This document shows, piece by piece, positions 47,736 to 58,340 of a stretch of 64,000 bases of DNA; within the stretch, counting starts at the first letter, position 1; each line of letters opens with the position of its first letter. The DNA comes from Byssothecium circinans (taxonomy: Eukaryota > Ascomycota > Dothideomycetes > Pleosporales > Massarinaceae). Made by a program: the position numbers and the translations under genes. The notes beneath the pieces were generated by a model. The model was not told the DNA's origin. It saw nothing but the letters and a program-made list of their open reading frames with translations, and searched no databases. The DNA is taken from contig ML977012.1 in assembly GCA_010015675.1 (NCBI GenBank), forward strand, positions 1-64,000, read 5' to 3'.

Positions 47736-48821
47736 GGTTGTTGGTGCTGGGTTCGATAGACAGAAAAAACGAGTGACTGTTGAAGCAAAGGAGATGGAAA
47801 GGTGAAGTGCCTTTTACCTCGATACGCTCTCATCTACTTTTATACACCAACTCATTCAGTATTATAGATAGCTCTTCTATAACAATGCCTCGACGTCAAT
47901 TTGTTTGTTTCCGTCACTGTTTCCACGCTCCCCACAAAAGTTCCTGGAATTAACCGGGATCTTGGTAGACACATGGCGGGGAGCTAATCTTGTTGAAACA
48001 GTGTCAGCGCAAACATGACGGGTTGTCCATATCGTGCATGATCTACGCTTCTCGATTAGGGATAACGCATAGGGGTTATTGCATTGTTGGGGTACTGTCC
48101 TCATGGCTTTTCTAGGCTCGCATATGGTACTACGGTAAAATGCGAGCGGATGAAGACAGCATAGAGTTGATTAGAGATCCCAGACCTGGCTACGGTGGAA
48201 AAGAAATTGAGGAGCATATGGGTAGGGAAAGTGGGTCCTGTGTCCCGTCTCGCGGGAGGATGAGTGGATGTTTATGCTAAGCTTTTACCGAGGGTAATAA
48301 GCTTTACATCGATCGCGGGTGCTGTGATGCTAGACTGCACACAGCATCGTATGGAGGGAATAAAGTAAACATTATGGTAGATATGAGTGGTGGCTTAGCG
48401 TGAAGGATCGGCTTCCACGACGGCGTTCAGTTTTGGACTTTGTTAGAGGTGTATGCGTGATGGAATGACTGAAGACATGGGCCAGGAAAGCCACTGCTTC
48501 AGAAGCTGCTCAGAATACTCAGTGGGAAGACGAATGGATTTTGTATGAGTCTGGAGGTGATGTATAGGTAGGTCGAGGACTACCATGGTAGAGGCGTTTA
48601 GAGCCACACCAGGTATCATGACTTGCGGAAGTTGCCAATGCGCATTCACTCTTTATAAATCCAAAAATATCTGTTGAAAAGGAGTGGCCTGGTAGTGCTG
48701 AATGCATTGAATATCCACTGACCTGGTGAGAAGGAGGGCAGCGAGGTGAAGCTGTTGGAGGGAACTCGAAGAAAAAGAGGCGTCCGAGGTACGTTCAATT
48801 GGCTAATTCTATGTTTATTCA
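47736..48821. other. intergenic spacer
   Basis: Promoter side of the xylanase gene. The first 120 bases are a leader-like stretch with a possible TATA element (TTTTATACACC on the plus strand near 47838). Nothing else recognised. Confidence 0.5.
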
Positions 48822-48930
48822 TCAGCCCTCTGCGACATCCTCAGCTTGACTGGCAACGTCAACTCTCCTTTTCCGCTCTTCTAAAACCGCTGCAAAACTC
48901 TTCTTCAAGTGCTGTTCCGCGAAATCAATA

Positions 48931-48962
48931 CCAGTAGGGGGCGAGCAGAAGTACTCGAATTA
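48931..48962 (+). repeat. left terminal inverted repeat
   Basis: Begins CCAGTAGGGGGCGAGCAG. Pairs with 49599-49630 with about five mismatches in 32 positions. Confidence 0.8.
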
Positions 48963-49598
48963 GTGTTAAAATAGTCTCCAGTTTTGTATTAGTGTAGCAA
49001 TCCTTTCACAAATTCACAAGCTTATAGAGATATAGTAGAAAGTGTTATATTTTAAGGCTTAATATATCTCTATTCTAACATGGTGCTTATCCTGACATAG
49101 TTATAACACGCTGTCAGTAATATCTCAGCCAATATATGTCTTAGCAGTAACTTATTTTAAGCCTAATATATGTTATATTAGATCTATAGCGTATAAAGGG
49201 CCTTATTTAGTGTTCAACCAGCCTTAGCAAGCTCAGTAGTAGCCGTATAAGGTGGTTATTAACGCTACAACGCTGCATATAGTGCAGGAATGCTCAGGAG
49301 GTTAACATTCTATAAAACTAATATCCCTACGCTGCACTACGTAGCCTAGGGCTATGCGCTAAGGGTGGTAAGGTAGTGAACGTTAATAAGTATTAATAGC
49401 AAGTGCCCATCATAGCTCCTTCCTAAATAGTAGGTTAGTGGGTGTGTTAATATTATATTAGAAGCATATTAACACTATGTCAACACCATGCTAACACCAT
49501 TTCAAGCTCAAATCATGTTAGGGCTAACATGTAGGAGCAACTATATCAATCCTTGCTATATCTCAATCATTGACATCATCTTTCAAACGTTGTTGATA

Positions 49599-49630
49599 TA
49601 ATTCAACCACTGCTGCTTGCCCCCTACTGG
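49599..49630 (-). repeat. right terminal inverted repeat
   Basis: Read on the minus strand it begins CCAGTAGGGGGCAAGCAG, the inverted partner of 48931-48962. Confidence 0.8.
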
Positions 49631-50125
49631 TATGGCGTACGATGTTCAGCTTCGAGAGAACTCCAGTCTTCTGAATTAGAACTCCCCGGTCCTCCGCCGC
49701 GGTAACGGCTGAAAAATCTCCGATTTTAGTACATTTTCCTATGACGGTTACTACATGCACGCTTTGAGATGGCGTATCCCATTGGCTTACCCAGCCTTGT
49801 GAGTGACTGAACGCCGCCCTCAACTTTCCGAAAAGATATGTAAGGTATCGTCCCTTTCGTCTTTTCGACGCTACAGCCACCAGTACTCGACAACACGCTC
49901 CTGTATCGGATCACTCGCGTACTTAAACCCATTCACGATTGTAAACTTCCCCAAAGAGTGGTCGTTCAATCGGTATGCAATACCGTAATATTATAGTGCA
50001 ACAGATACAGGGAGGTTAAGGCGCTTAATTGCTACTGTATCCGCCAGGACGGATCGACCCCGAGACCGGCCTAGGCTGCATCAAAGAGCTACCTACTTAG
50101 GCAACCCGGTGAACCGGTGGGCAAT

Positions 50126-52029
50126 ATGACTAAGTTAACCAACTTTACTTTCGTGACGCACAAGGGTGCACGACCGGAGAAGCAGGAGCTTGTGAAGCCG
50201 CATCTGATGCGCGAGTCCCAAACGAAGAGAAGAGAAGCGAGACAGCGCCGGCAGCATACGTTGGGCGGGTTACCCGTGGGAAGGTTTGACGAATGGCAGG
50301 CTGACTTATTTCAGAAGATAACGCCCCGACGCCTCTGCAATCAGCAAGTGGAGAACAAGACACTCCGATGCTTATACCCCCGCAGCTGTCATTACCGTTT
50401 CATACCGTGCCGCCAAGAATACAGCCGGCAAGCCTTGCACAGGCTCAGGACTTTACTCCCACCGATCCAACTACTACTCCTGTTGCTTGGGATTTGAGAC
50501 GGGAACCTCTTGAGTTTTCAAGTAGCGAAGCGTGTGCCAGTCCTCAATCAGCAGCCCTCAAGGCAGCTGAAGCCGAAGCTGAGAGAAGATATCGGCTTCC
50601 AGTCGGAGTGCCGGTTGATGCTATCTTCTCCGACATCTTCAAATCCCATTCTTCCAACCATAAAATTGAGGAACATCAATCCCCGAACGGCTCTGGACGC
50701 TCAATATACGAGCGTTCGCCAGTGATAACGCAGCAACTCTAGTTCCGCCTGAATATGCATGTCTGGACCAATCAATAATGCTTGGGAATCTCCTCGACCA
50801 AATGAACGAGCCGTGCAATTATTACGGTTCAACACTATTTATCGAGTAATCAGGACTCGCTTCCAATGAATCAATCAACTACTGGTCGAAGCAAGCAGCC
50901 ACCAGTTCCGACCACACGATCTTAGTCACTGCGGCGGCATTGTCATACTGCGCATATCGAGACACGGCAAAAGATGCGTCGGGAGTAGGCCACGGCTTTT
51001 TCAAAGACCGTACATTGAGCATGATTAATCGAGCGTTGGAGAAGCCCGAAACTGCGACTTCCGATGACAACATTGCCGCTGTCACCTCTGTATGCATGTA
51101 TGAGGTATGTGATGTCTACAATGTTAGGTAATGAGTGAGAACTAACTGTGGGAAGAATGTTCAAGGCAACAACGTTATCGTCACACACCTCAAGGGCCTT
51201 CGGCAGATGATTGACATACGGAAGAGCATGAACAACCTCAAATCAAGTGCGGTGCAACACATGAACGAGACGGCGTTACTGTAAGTCTAGAAGCTGTTTC
51301 TGGTTTGCCTGCTGATTTGAAAAAGACAGGACATGATGTACGCAGCTTGCTCCAACATGCCTCCAATTATGTTCGAGGTCGAAGGACCGACCCTCCGAGA
51401 TGTGCGAATGGGATGTCGTCTTGATACCTGTTTTTCACAGTCACCGCTGCGTGTGCTCAACGATGCATTTTGTGCGGTGTCTGTACCAGAACTTAGCTCC
51501 AGCTCCGACACGCTGAAGGATGCTTTCGATGCTTTCGAAATGATGTGTATCGAAGCGTTTGATCCTGACATTGCATTAGATGAAGCTTTTTCTTTCAAGA
51601 GTCGCTACGAGGGGATTTGGGCTCGACTGCGACTTGGAGACGATAACGAGAGGCGTGAGGTGCCTGTGTCGACGAAAGATAAAGTCAAAGAAGCCATACA
51701 TCTAACAGCCAAGATGCATTTCCGCGCAGTGGTTCTCAAGATACAACACGAAGAAGACATCAACACCGAAGATATGAAGAAGCTGCATGCAACTACGCGA
51801 AGCATTCCCCTGTGGTTCTTCAAAGTGGCACCCTATGTTTTTCTGTGGATGTAAGTGTTCCGGCTGCCAATGCTTTTGAGCGTCTCATGACTTCTTTAGA
51901 CTTTTGACTGGCGGCGCGGCATCTGCAAAGCAGCCCCTCTACAGGCGGCATTTTGTGAGCGAGATCTTGCGTTTAGGAACGTCTCTAGGCATCTTCGATT
52001 GGCTGGCGTTCAAGCGTGAATCTACCTGA
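50126..52029 (+). pseudogene. fungal-specific transcription-factor-domain protein, degraded 5' half
   Basis: The start (MTKLTNFTFVTHKGARPEKQ, then ELVKPHLMRESQTKRREARQ) matches the zinc-finger-less type of fungal TF-like proteins. The next part (LPVGVPVDAIFSDIFKSHSS) is in another frame. It then shifts again to IPERLWTLNIRAFASDNAAT and DQSIMLGNLLDQMN, which meets an in-frame TAA at about 50848-50850 and resumes as INYWSKQAATSSDHTILVTA. From there the 3' half is intact: exons to 51104, 51156-51280, 51326-51850 and 51900-52029 join with correct phases (VQGNNVIVTHLKGLRQMIDI; LQDMMYAACSNMPPIMFEVE; ending LGIFDWLAFKREST). The first frame change could be an intron; the second shift and the stop look like true lesions. 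Interpreted as a decaying gene next to the TIR element. Confidence 0.55.
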
Positions 52030-52609
52030 TCGCTGCTGGAGGAAGTCTCGGTGCTGATGAGCGGTCAGAGACTGTTGAAAATTTCCTATGGTTGCAACAA
52101 TACCTGAGACGAGATGGAGCTTGAAGTGGAACATTTCTTGGAAGAAAATCTTTGGACGATAGCTAAGAGCCGATCGCTGCTCCCAAGCACGCGGAGATAT
52201 GCCGGCCAAGCCCGTCCCGCTGTCTTGGTTCGACGTGCAGGGGTAAGTTTAGCCGAGGCGAAACATTCAGAGTGATCTGCATACTGCCAGTTGGAAACAT
52301 TGTGAAAAATGATTAAAGGATATTGGAGTAAGGGAAACACACTATCGTTACTTAAGGCATGATTATTATTGTTAATAGTCTAGATGTCAGTATCTGTTGG
52401 CATGTATGTACAAATTGAACCTGCTGTGTATGGACTCTTAGTTCTTACGGCCCCGCTGCCGCCGCTTCCCTAGCGCAAATAAAGGGCCCGATACCTAATC
52501 GTGATTGGCATCCCGCAATATCAATATCTTTTCTTCAACGGCGGCCCATCCAGCGGCCCTCTCTGTTACCATCTCTCCCTGCGTGGATTGCAGTCAATAG
52601 CCCTTCAAG
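52030..52609. other. intergenic spacer
   Basis: Promoter region of the CDF transporter. No feature recognised. Confidence 0.5.
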
Positions 52610-54019
52610 ATGAGTTCAGAATCGGATGTGTACCGCGCTATTTCTATGAAGCCGCACCCGTTCCATCAACATGCGCATCCAAACCCTCAGTCGCGCAATG
52701 CAAGCCCCGCCACAGTTGCCCGCGATGCCTCGCATCCCCAACATACGCACACGCCAAAAGACAATAAAGAAGGCGCTAGTACCGCCATCGAGACAACTGC
52801 TCCCACTGACCACTCCCACGACCCCGTAGCCCGAAATGTGTCCTCGCACGAAAGCGACGTCGAGCGCCAGTCGCTCCCCCAGTACACGCGAGAAAACGAT
52901 CCATATCACCTCGCCGCATCCCTCAAACCCGAGACTGAGATTGCTGAAATACGCGCCAACACGAGCAGAAAGCGCGATGGCTTTGGCCCCGTCACACTGA
53001 ACAAGAAAGCGGGACAGGCTCGCAAGCTGGAGCAGTTCTACGAGGCGCAAAATGAGAACATCGAACGGCTCCTCAAGCCTGTGGATGACCATAGGCGTGA
53101 TGCAAAAGAGGAAGAGGGCGCAAATCAGATGAAGTACCGGATCGCTGTCATAGGCAGTTTCGTGGCAAATATTATTCTCGCGGTACTTCAACTCTACGCT
53201 GCAGCGAGTTCAAAGTCGCTCTCGCTGTTCACTACCATGGCCGACTCACTTTTCGATCCCTTGTCAAATCTCACGCTCATCCTCAGCAATCGCGCTGTCA
53301 AGCGAGTCGATCCGAGGAAGTTCCCCTCTGGCAAGGCGCGCATCGAGACCGCAGGCAACATCTTCTTCTGCTTCCTTATGATCACCGTCTCCGTCGTCAT
53401 CATCGTCGAATCAATCCGGACAGTCGCAGAACACAAAGGCAATGAAACCAACGACTTCTTTCTGCCCTCCGTAATCGCCGTCTGCATCGCCTTCGCCACG
53501 AAATTTAGTCTATTTTTGTACTGCTGGGCCATCCGCAACAAGTACAGCCAGGTCCGTATCTTGTGGGAGGACCACCGCAACGATCTCTTTATCAATGGCT
53601 TCGGTGTCTTGACTAGTGTTGGAGGCGCCAAGTTGAAATGGTGGTTGGATCCCATGGGCGCACTGATTCTCTCCGTGCTCATCATCTTCCTCTGGTCGCG
53701 GACATCGTACTCGGAATTCCAGCTCCTCATTGGCGTCTCGGCGGATACGCCCACTCTACAGCTCATCACCTACATCTCTATGACGCATTCGCCTTCGATC
53801 CGACAGATCGATACTGTGCGTGCATATCATTCGGGACCGCGGCTTATTGTCGAGGTCGATATTGTTATGGATCCTGAAGATTCGCTAAGGAATACACACG
53901 ACATTGCGGAGGAGCTACAGATCAAATTGGAGAGCCTCCCCGACGTCGAGCGGGCATATGTCCATGTTGATTTTGAGACTGATCATGCACCTGAGCACTT
54001 TTTGAAGAAGGAGCTGTGA
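52610..54019 (+). CDS. cation diffusion facilitator, Mn-type
   Basis: Proton-coupled divalent-metal exporter, single exon, 469 aa. Residues 1-170 are a cytosolic His-rich, disordered N-terminus (FHQHAHPNPQ; HPQHTHTPK). Six membrane helices follow, starting MKYRIAVIGSFVANIILAVL. Helix 2 carries DSLFD and helix 5 DHRND, both of the DxxxD form that marks the manganese group of the CDF family rather than the zinc HxxxD form. The C-terminal ferredoxin-like domain is present (TVRAYHSGPRLIVEVDIVMD; DVERAYVHVDFETDH). Likely membrane: vacuole, Golgi or ER; not determinable here. The His-rich N-terminus may buffer metal. Confidence 0.93.
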   Translation: MSSESDVYRAISMKPHPFHQHAHPNPQSRNASPATVARDASHPQHTHTPKDNKEGASTAIETTAPTDHSHDPVARNVSSHESDVERQSLPQYTRENDPYHLAASLKPETEIAEIRANTSRKRDGFGPVTLNKKAGQARKLEQFYEAQNENIERLLKPVDDHRRDAKEEEGANQMKYRIAVIGSFVANIILAVLQLYAAASSKSLSLFTTMADSLFDPLSNLTLILSNRAVKRVDPRKFPSGKARIETAGNIFFCFLMITVSVVIIVESIRTVAEHKGNETNDFFLPSVIAVCIAFATKFSLFLYCWAIRNKYSQVRILWEDHRNDLFINGFGVLTSVGGAKLKWWLDPMGALILSVLIIFLWSRTSYSEFQLLIGVSADTPTLQLITYISMTHSPSIRQIDTVRAYHSGPRLIVEVDIVMDPEDSLRNTHDIAEELQIKLESLPDVERAYVHVDFETDHAPEHFLKKEL

Positions 54020-54532
54020 GGAGCTTGGATTGTACGGTTCTATTTTCTCTCTCTAGTTTTTGCATTGCGTAGGATCGGGTGGCGGCATGTTCGGCGTGTG
54101 CAAAAAGCGGGTGTGCTCACACTACATTAACATTAACGATTCATAGATCCCCTAGAAACCACCCTCGCTAGATACATAATGCTCTAGTCTTAATTCATTT
54201 TTGTTCCGCAAGCCTGGGGCTACTGGCTTGTGTATATGCATTGCGTAAGCGTGGGTTGGTGCGCCAGCTCACCCCACAGCGGGCGTCATCGCACGTGGAG
54301 AGCGGCAGCGAATCGAGTGAGATGTTGACCCTCCATCACACACACCATCAGGTGCTCTCTCTCCCATACGAGATACACCTATGCAGCTTATCACGCCAGC
54401 TTCGCAGCTGTTCGATATGAAGATCACCTCTACATCTTCTCTGCAGCTCTTATCGTCGTCACTACACAATGGCATCGTCCCGTCGCGACATTCTCTTTTC
54501 TTCCAACATCTTTGCATGAATAACTAGTTAAT
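54020..54532. other. intergenic spacer
   Basis: Between the CDF transporter and the APH-like kinase. Nothing recognised. Confidence 0.5.
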
Positions 54533-55624
54533 ATGTCGCCGAATCTCCAAACCAATTTCTGGGCGCGTGTGGGCCTGCGGGACTCTGATCGAGATGTCTG
54601 TGTAAGAGCTATAGAACGTGTGTACAAAGTGAGTGAGGTTGAAGAGTTTGGGGATCAGGGATATTGCAGCTTTACACTTATGGTGACATTACCATCGTCG
54701 GAGCATTCGTTAATTGTGCAGCTACGACCTCGACAGCATGATCTTGACCTCAACATCGCGGAAGAAGCGCGGAAGACGTATGGAAATCTTGCGCCGAGAG
54801 TGCGGGGATTGGACGTCAGACTACCGGGCGGGTTGAGCGCGTTTGAGATGGAATTAGTGGACGGTGTCCCTCTTTCGAAGATCAAAAGTACGGCATCGAC
54901 AATGGATGAAGAATATTGGATGAAAAAGGTCAAGCTAGTGGAGTCCTTTGCCTCCTTTATCGCTCGCGCATGGCCCTCGCCCTCCAATCCAGCCGTATCG
55001 AGCCGACGCATAAGAGCGGATTCTCTAGTCTTCGATGGCCCGGGCTGGCTTTCACCATGCACTGGTGTCGTTGGCGCCAATATCGTTCCCAAGCTGCGGC
55101 AACTGGCTAGAGAACTGCCGGATCGAGGGTTACGGCTAAGGGCACAAGAGACGCTGGAAAGCCTGCTTCGTATCACAGAGTATCCAGTCGTTTTAAATCA
55201 TGGGGACTTGATCCCGAGCAACATACTCGTAGATCCCGAAACCTGGGAAATCACTGGCCTGGTCGATTGGGCGGAAGCAGAAGTCCTTCCATTTGGGACG
55301 TGTCTGTATGGTCTTGAACATCTGCTTGGATCGATCGTGGACCATTATCCCTCTCCGTCTCTGATATACGCGTCACCGACCTCAAGGCCCAAGTTTGTGT
55401 ATCACGAACGGGCTGAGGAGTTGAGACGGATGTTCTGGGGGACGCTTGTGGGAGAGGCTCCGGAGTTGAATAGGAGTCTAGGCGAAGTCAGGCTGATGCG
55501 GGATGTGGGTGTGTTGCTTTGGTCGGGATATGCGTGGGATGAGGGGAGAATTGATCGTGTTGTTAATGAGGTGGATGATGGCGAGGAGATCGCTTGTTTG
55601 AGGGCTTTTTTGGGAGTCGCTTGA
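54533..55624 (+). CDS. APH-family phosphotransferase-like protein
   Basis: Single exon, 363 aa, with the aminoglycoside-phosphotransferase/choline-kinase fold common in fungi. The catalytic loop is intact: VVLNHGDLIPSNILVD (His223, Asp225, Asn at the expected spacing), followed by the metal-binding DWAEAE. The N-lobe strand SFTLMVTLPSSEHSLIVQLR and the hinge ALEMELVDGVP-like stretch (SAFEMELVDGVPLSKI) are recognisable. Real substrates of these fungal proteins are rarely known; antibiotic resistance should not be inferred. Unlike the related locus at 23034-24492, its frame is unbroken and the loop Asn is retained. Confidence 0.85.
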   Translation: MSPNLQTNFWARVGLRDSDRDVCVRAIERVYKVSEVEEFGDQGYCSFTLMVTLPSSEHSLIVQLRPRQHDLDLNIAEEARKTYGNLAPRVRGLDVRLPGGLSAFEMELVDGVPLSKIKSTASTMDEEYWMKKVKLVESFASFIARAWPSPSNPAVSSRRIRADSLVFDGPGWLSPCTGVVGANIVPKLRQLARELPDRGLRLRAQETLESLLRITEYPVVLNHGDLIPSNILVDPETWEITGLVDWAEAEVLPFGTCLYGLEHLLGSIVDHYPSPSLIYASPTSRPKFVYHERAEELRRMFWGTLVGEAPELNRSLGEVRLMRDVGVLLWSGYAWDEGRIDRVVNEVDDGEEIACLRAFLGVA

Positions 55625-56081
55625 CGGAATTGATGGCCGCCCAGGCAATGGTTCGTCATCTCAAGCTGTGCAAAGCGTGGCCAGACTTCTACCACATGCC
55701 TATATTTTCTTTTGTAAAGCTCCTAACCGAGTCCTCACTATTCGTATGGGCGATTGTTGTCATACGTCTGTTCACTCGGACTGTTTACTGCATACCGGGT
55801 AAGGGTCACACCTTCCTCTGTCCATTTGCACCTTCCCTCAAGTATGACACACGACATAGCAGGCAACCACACAACATCAGCAGAATTCTCTTCTCTGTTT
55901 ACGCTCCATTCGTCTATTCTTCGGACTACATAGCCTCTGCCCGCGCCCTCGGATGCTGCGTTTGATCTCTAGCAGCTTCTGTCCACGCTGCGCGAACGGT
56001 CACCCACTGCGAAACCTGCGAGTAAAGAGCTGGGACACACAGTACTGAAGCAAAAATCTTGGAAGAATTTCAGTCTGAGCT
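55625..56081. other. intergenic spacer
   Basis: Between two plus-strand genes. No gene recognised. Confidence 0.5.
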
Positions 56082-57914
56082 GTGGAGAACGTATTCAAAC
56101 ATTTAACCCGCGACGACACCACCATGAGCACACCGGATCAAGCTCCCGATCTCGACACGCCGACCACCAGCAGTGAAGCCACACCGGGCTCGGAACGCTC
56201 TCTGCACAGTACAATACATATCGTGCGGTCAGAAGAAGACCATGATGGCCTCGTCCAGCAGCCACCAAAGCTCACGCTCAAGCTGCGCACTCTCGCCGAA
56301 AAGCCCGCTCCTTCACCTACAGACGTGCAAACGGACCTACCCGATCCAGACAATGGAGCTCTAATAGGCGTGAGGCATGGCGACCAGATCAGTCAAGAGA
56401 AATTGACGAAGCATCTCAGATGGCTCGTCGCAACACCAGCTTCCTCGATACCAGCAAAGGCAACCGGCAGTATGAAAAACCCTATCGACGTTGATACGCT
56501 CAAGACGCCTTCGCCTCACAAATTTGTCAATCGACCTGTCGGTTACTTTGCGCCAATACCGCTGCAGTACCGTCCATCGCGACCTAACCTTGCCTCTCAG
56601 CTCACGACTCCGAATGGTGCTGCAATTATTTCGGGGAAGGTTGGCGGTCATGAGAGCCACGATATCTACAAGGCTTTCATAGCTAGGAGAAAGGTTAGCA
56701 GACTCCTAGTGCAAATAGTGCTGGACGCTGCAGCGTGTGGTTGCGACCTTGGACTTTTCTGTATAATGAGAAGCGCAGTGAGGAAATCTTGGATGAACTT
56801 TGCTGACTTTGAACCTTCTGCTTAGGTCACGACTCCACCAGGTTTCGCCCAGCTTGCAACACAATTGAAGTCCCAAATCGGACGTCCTTCTGCTCCACGA
56901 CCTACTGTTCATGTGTATCGGCCGAATGTGGTCTCACCACAATGTGCATACCCATACCAGCCGTTCCCCGCCACCTACAGGACACCCATCAACGGTTATC
57001 CGATATTCACCAAGCAAAATGAGGAAGAGCTCCGCCAGCGAGCGTTACAGTATATCCGTGACGACTCACGGCCACGTCCACGGAAGCGACGTATTCCTGA
57101 TGATCCAGACGAGACTAGTGGTTCTGAAAATGAGGACACACCGGGGGATGCAACTACGAGGAACCCCCACACACCCAAAAGGCGGAAAACGTCTTCTACT
57201 ATCAGCACACCAAGCACCGGCGCATCGGAAGACGTCATTTTCGATCGCAACTTGAGAATCACGGAGCTAGTCGAGCACACTCAGCTCGTCAGTGCGATGC
57301 TGATGTCGTACCCATATTCAAACGATCACGAAGGTCTTCGAGAAGACGTTTCCATGCTAATGGCTGCGTCTAATAAGAAAATGCAGACATGGCTCGCTGG
57401 TGAAGTAGCATGGGATGCTGATACGGAAGAGAGACGGCGGTTCTCGACGGCAGTGACCACACCGAGTCCAGACCTGAACAGAGCGGAGAGACCACAGGCG
57501 ACGCATGCATACAAGAACAGCGGAGCCAGTCCCATCGCTGTACCCACTCAAGAGATGATGGAGGTAGAGCAGACGAAGAGAGAAGAGGAAATGAGGAAAT
57601 ATCTCTCCACCGACTCGGATTTCTGGAAGAAGCTTGAGGGACCAGACCCCGTGACGGCGACTATAGCGCACTCATCACCTGCACCGCTTGAATCAGCAGC
57701 GGACCAGATTCGGAAGCTGTCTTCTTCTGCGAATATATACACCAAGGCGCAATCTATGCCGCCGCCACCGCCGCCGCCGCCACGACGAGCGGATGCGGCG
57801 CCTAAGCGATTGCTGCGTCCTTTGTTACCAAAGCCGATACCTTCGGTGGCTTTCTTGTACCCGGTGGGTAAGGAAATGGTGCGTACGCTTGAGAGGAATA
57901 GGAGTGAGCCGTAG
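56082..57914 (+). CDS. hypothetical disordered protein with basic nuclear-type motif
   Basis: Exon 1 (56082-56693) and exon 2 (56826-57914), with a 132-bp intron (GTTAGC..TTAG, phase 0), give 566 aa; a second ATG at 56124 (MSTPDQAPDLD) would give 552 aa. Most of the chain is low-complexity. More ordered-looking parts are SQEKLTKHLRWLVATPASSI, HDIYKAFIARRKVTTPPGFA across the intron, and RITELVEHTQLVSAMLMSYP. Clusters of Arg/Lys (PRPRKRRIPDD; PKRRKTSS) look like nuclear localisation signals. A run of eight prolines (MPPPPPPPPRR) lies near the C-terminus. No family recognised. The frame is intact and codon use resembles neighbouring genes, so it should be real. Confidence 0.78.
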
Positions 57915-58340
57915 AGGATACGGATACGGATGGATGGTGAGTTTCTCGGTGCTCGGGAGAGGGACGGAGAGGAAGAGGAAGTGGAAGTGGATATGTATGG
58001 GATCATTGATGTGTGAGGTGGCATACTACACGCTGTGCAGTTAGGGCAGAAGTTTGGGCATACCTTCCAAAGTTTGAGAACTGTAGGAACGTGGAAACAG
58101 TTCTCAAAAGTGGGGAAAGCGGTACTGGAGTAGTCCGTCCATATGACGGTGCTCAAACCACACCAGGAGCAGAGGGAAGAAGATCAGATACGATGATGAT
58201 GATGACGATGATCTTCACTTTTTCATAACGTAACACACATACATCATCCCAGTCAATTGTATATTGCATATAGGGTATCATACCATACCAAACCAAACCA
58301 AACCAATCCCACCCTATTTCCTCCTCCCCCTTCCCCCAAT
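57915..58340. other. intergenic spacer with simple repeats
   Basis: Convergent 3' flanks of the disordered hypothetical and SDA1. Contains GAT repeats near 58192-58211 and an AAACC run near 58287-58303. No gene. Confidence 0.6.

Larger units (their letters stand above)
48931..49630. mobile_element. 700-bp non-autonomous TIR element, TA target duplication, RIP-like
   Basis: The ends are inverted copies beginning CCAGTAGGGGGC; about 27 of the first 32 bases match. The element is flanked by TA on both sides (48929-48930 and 49631-49632), as in Tc1/mariner/pogo-type insertion. The interior is AT-rich, poor in CG, and full of TATA/TTAA words, in sharp contrast to its flanks, as expected after repeat-induced point mutation. 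No transposase frame survives, so it is either a MITE or a gutted copy. It sits inside an open reading frame that becomes continuous when the element and one TA are removed. Confidence 0.8.
48822..49990 (-). pseudogene. unidentified gene split by a TA-flanked inverted-repeat element
   Basis: On the minus strand a frame runs from 49806 down to the element edge (IGKCTKIGDFSAVTAAEDRG, then VLSKLNIVRH). If the element (48931-49630) and one TA copy are removed, it continues without any shift into IDFAEQHLKKSFAAVLEERK, RRVDVASQAEDVAEG and a TGA at 48824-48822. Upstream, a 68-bp intron (49874-49807, GTAGCG..TTCAG) would add an exon reading LNDHSLGKFTIVNGFKYASD, then PIQERVVEYWWL, open back to about 49990. 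The true start is not found. I do not recognise the protein; it looks soluble and helical at its C-terminus. With the element present the frame runs into its inverted repeat and stops at 49563, so the last 35 residues are replaced. Confidence 0.6.

Noticed and set aside
50035..50100. Possible tRNA (GGGTCGATCC resembles a B box on the minus strand)
   Set aside because: No matching acceptor stem or A box could be folded by eye.
54533..55624. Antibiotic-resistance kinase
   Set aside because: APH-fold proteins are abundant in fungi with other or unknown substrates; no basis for a resistance call.
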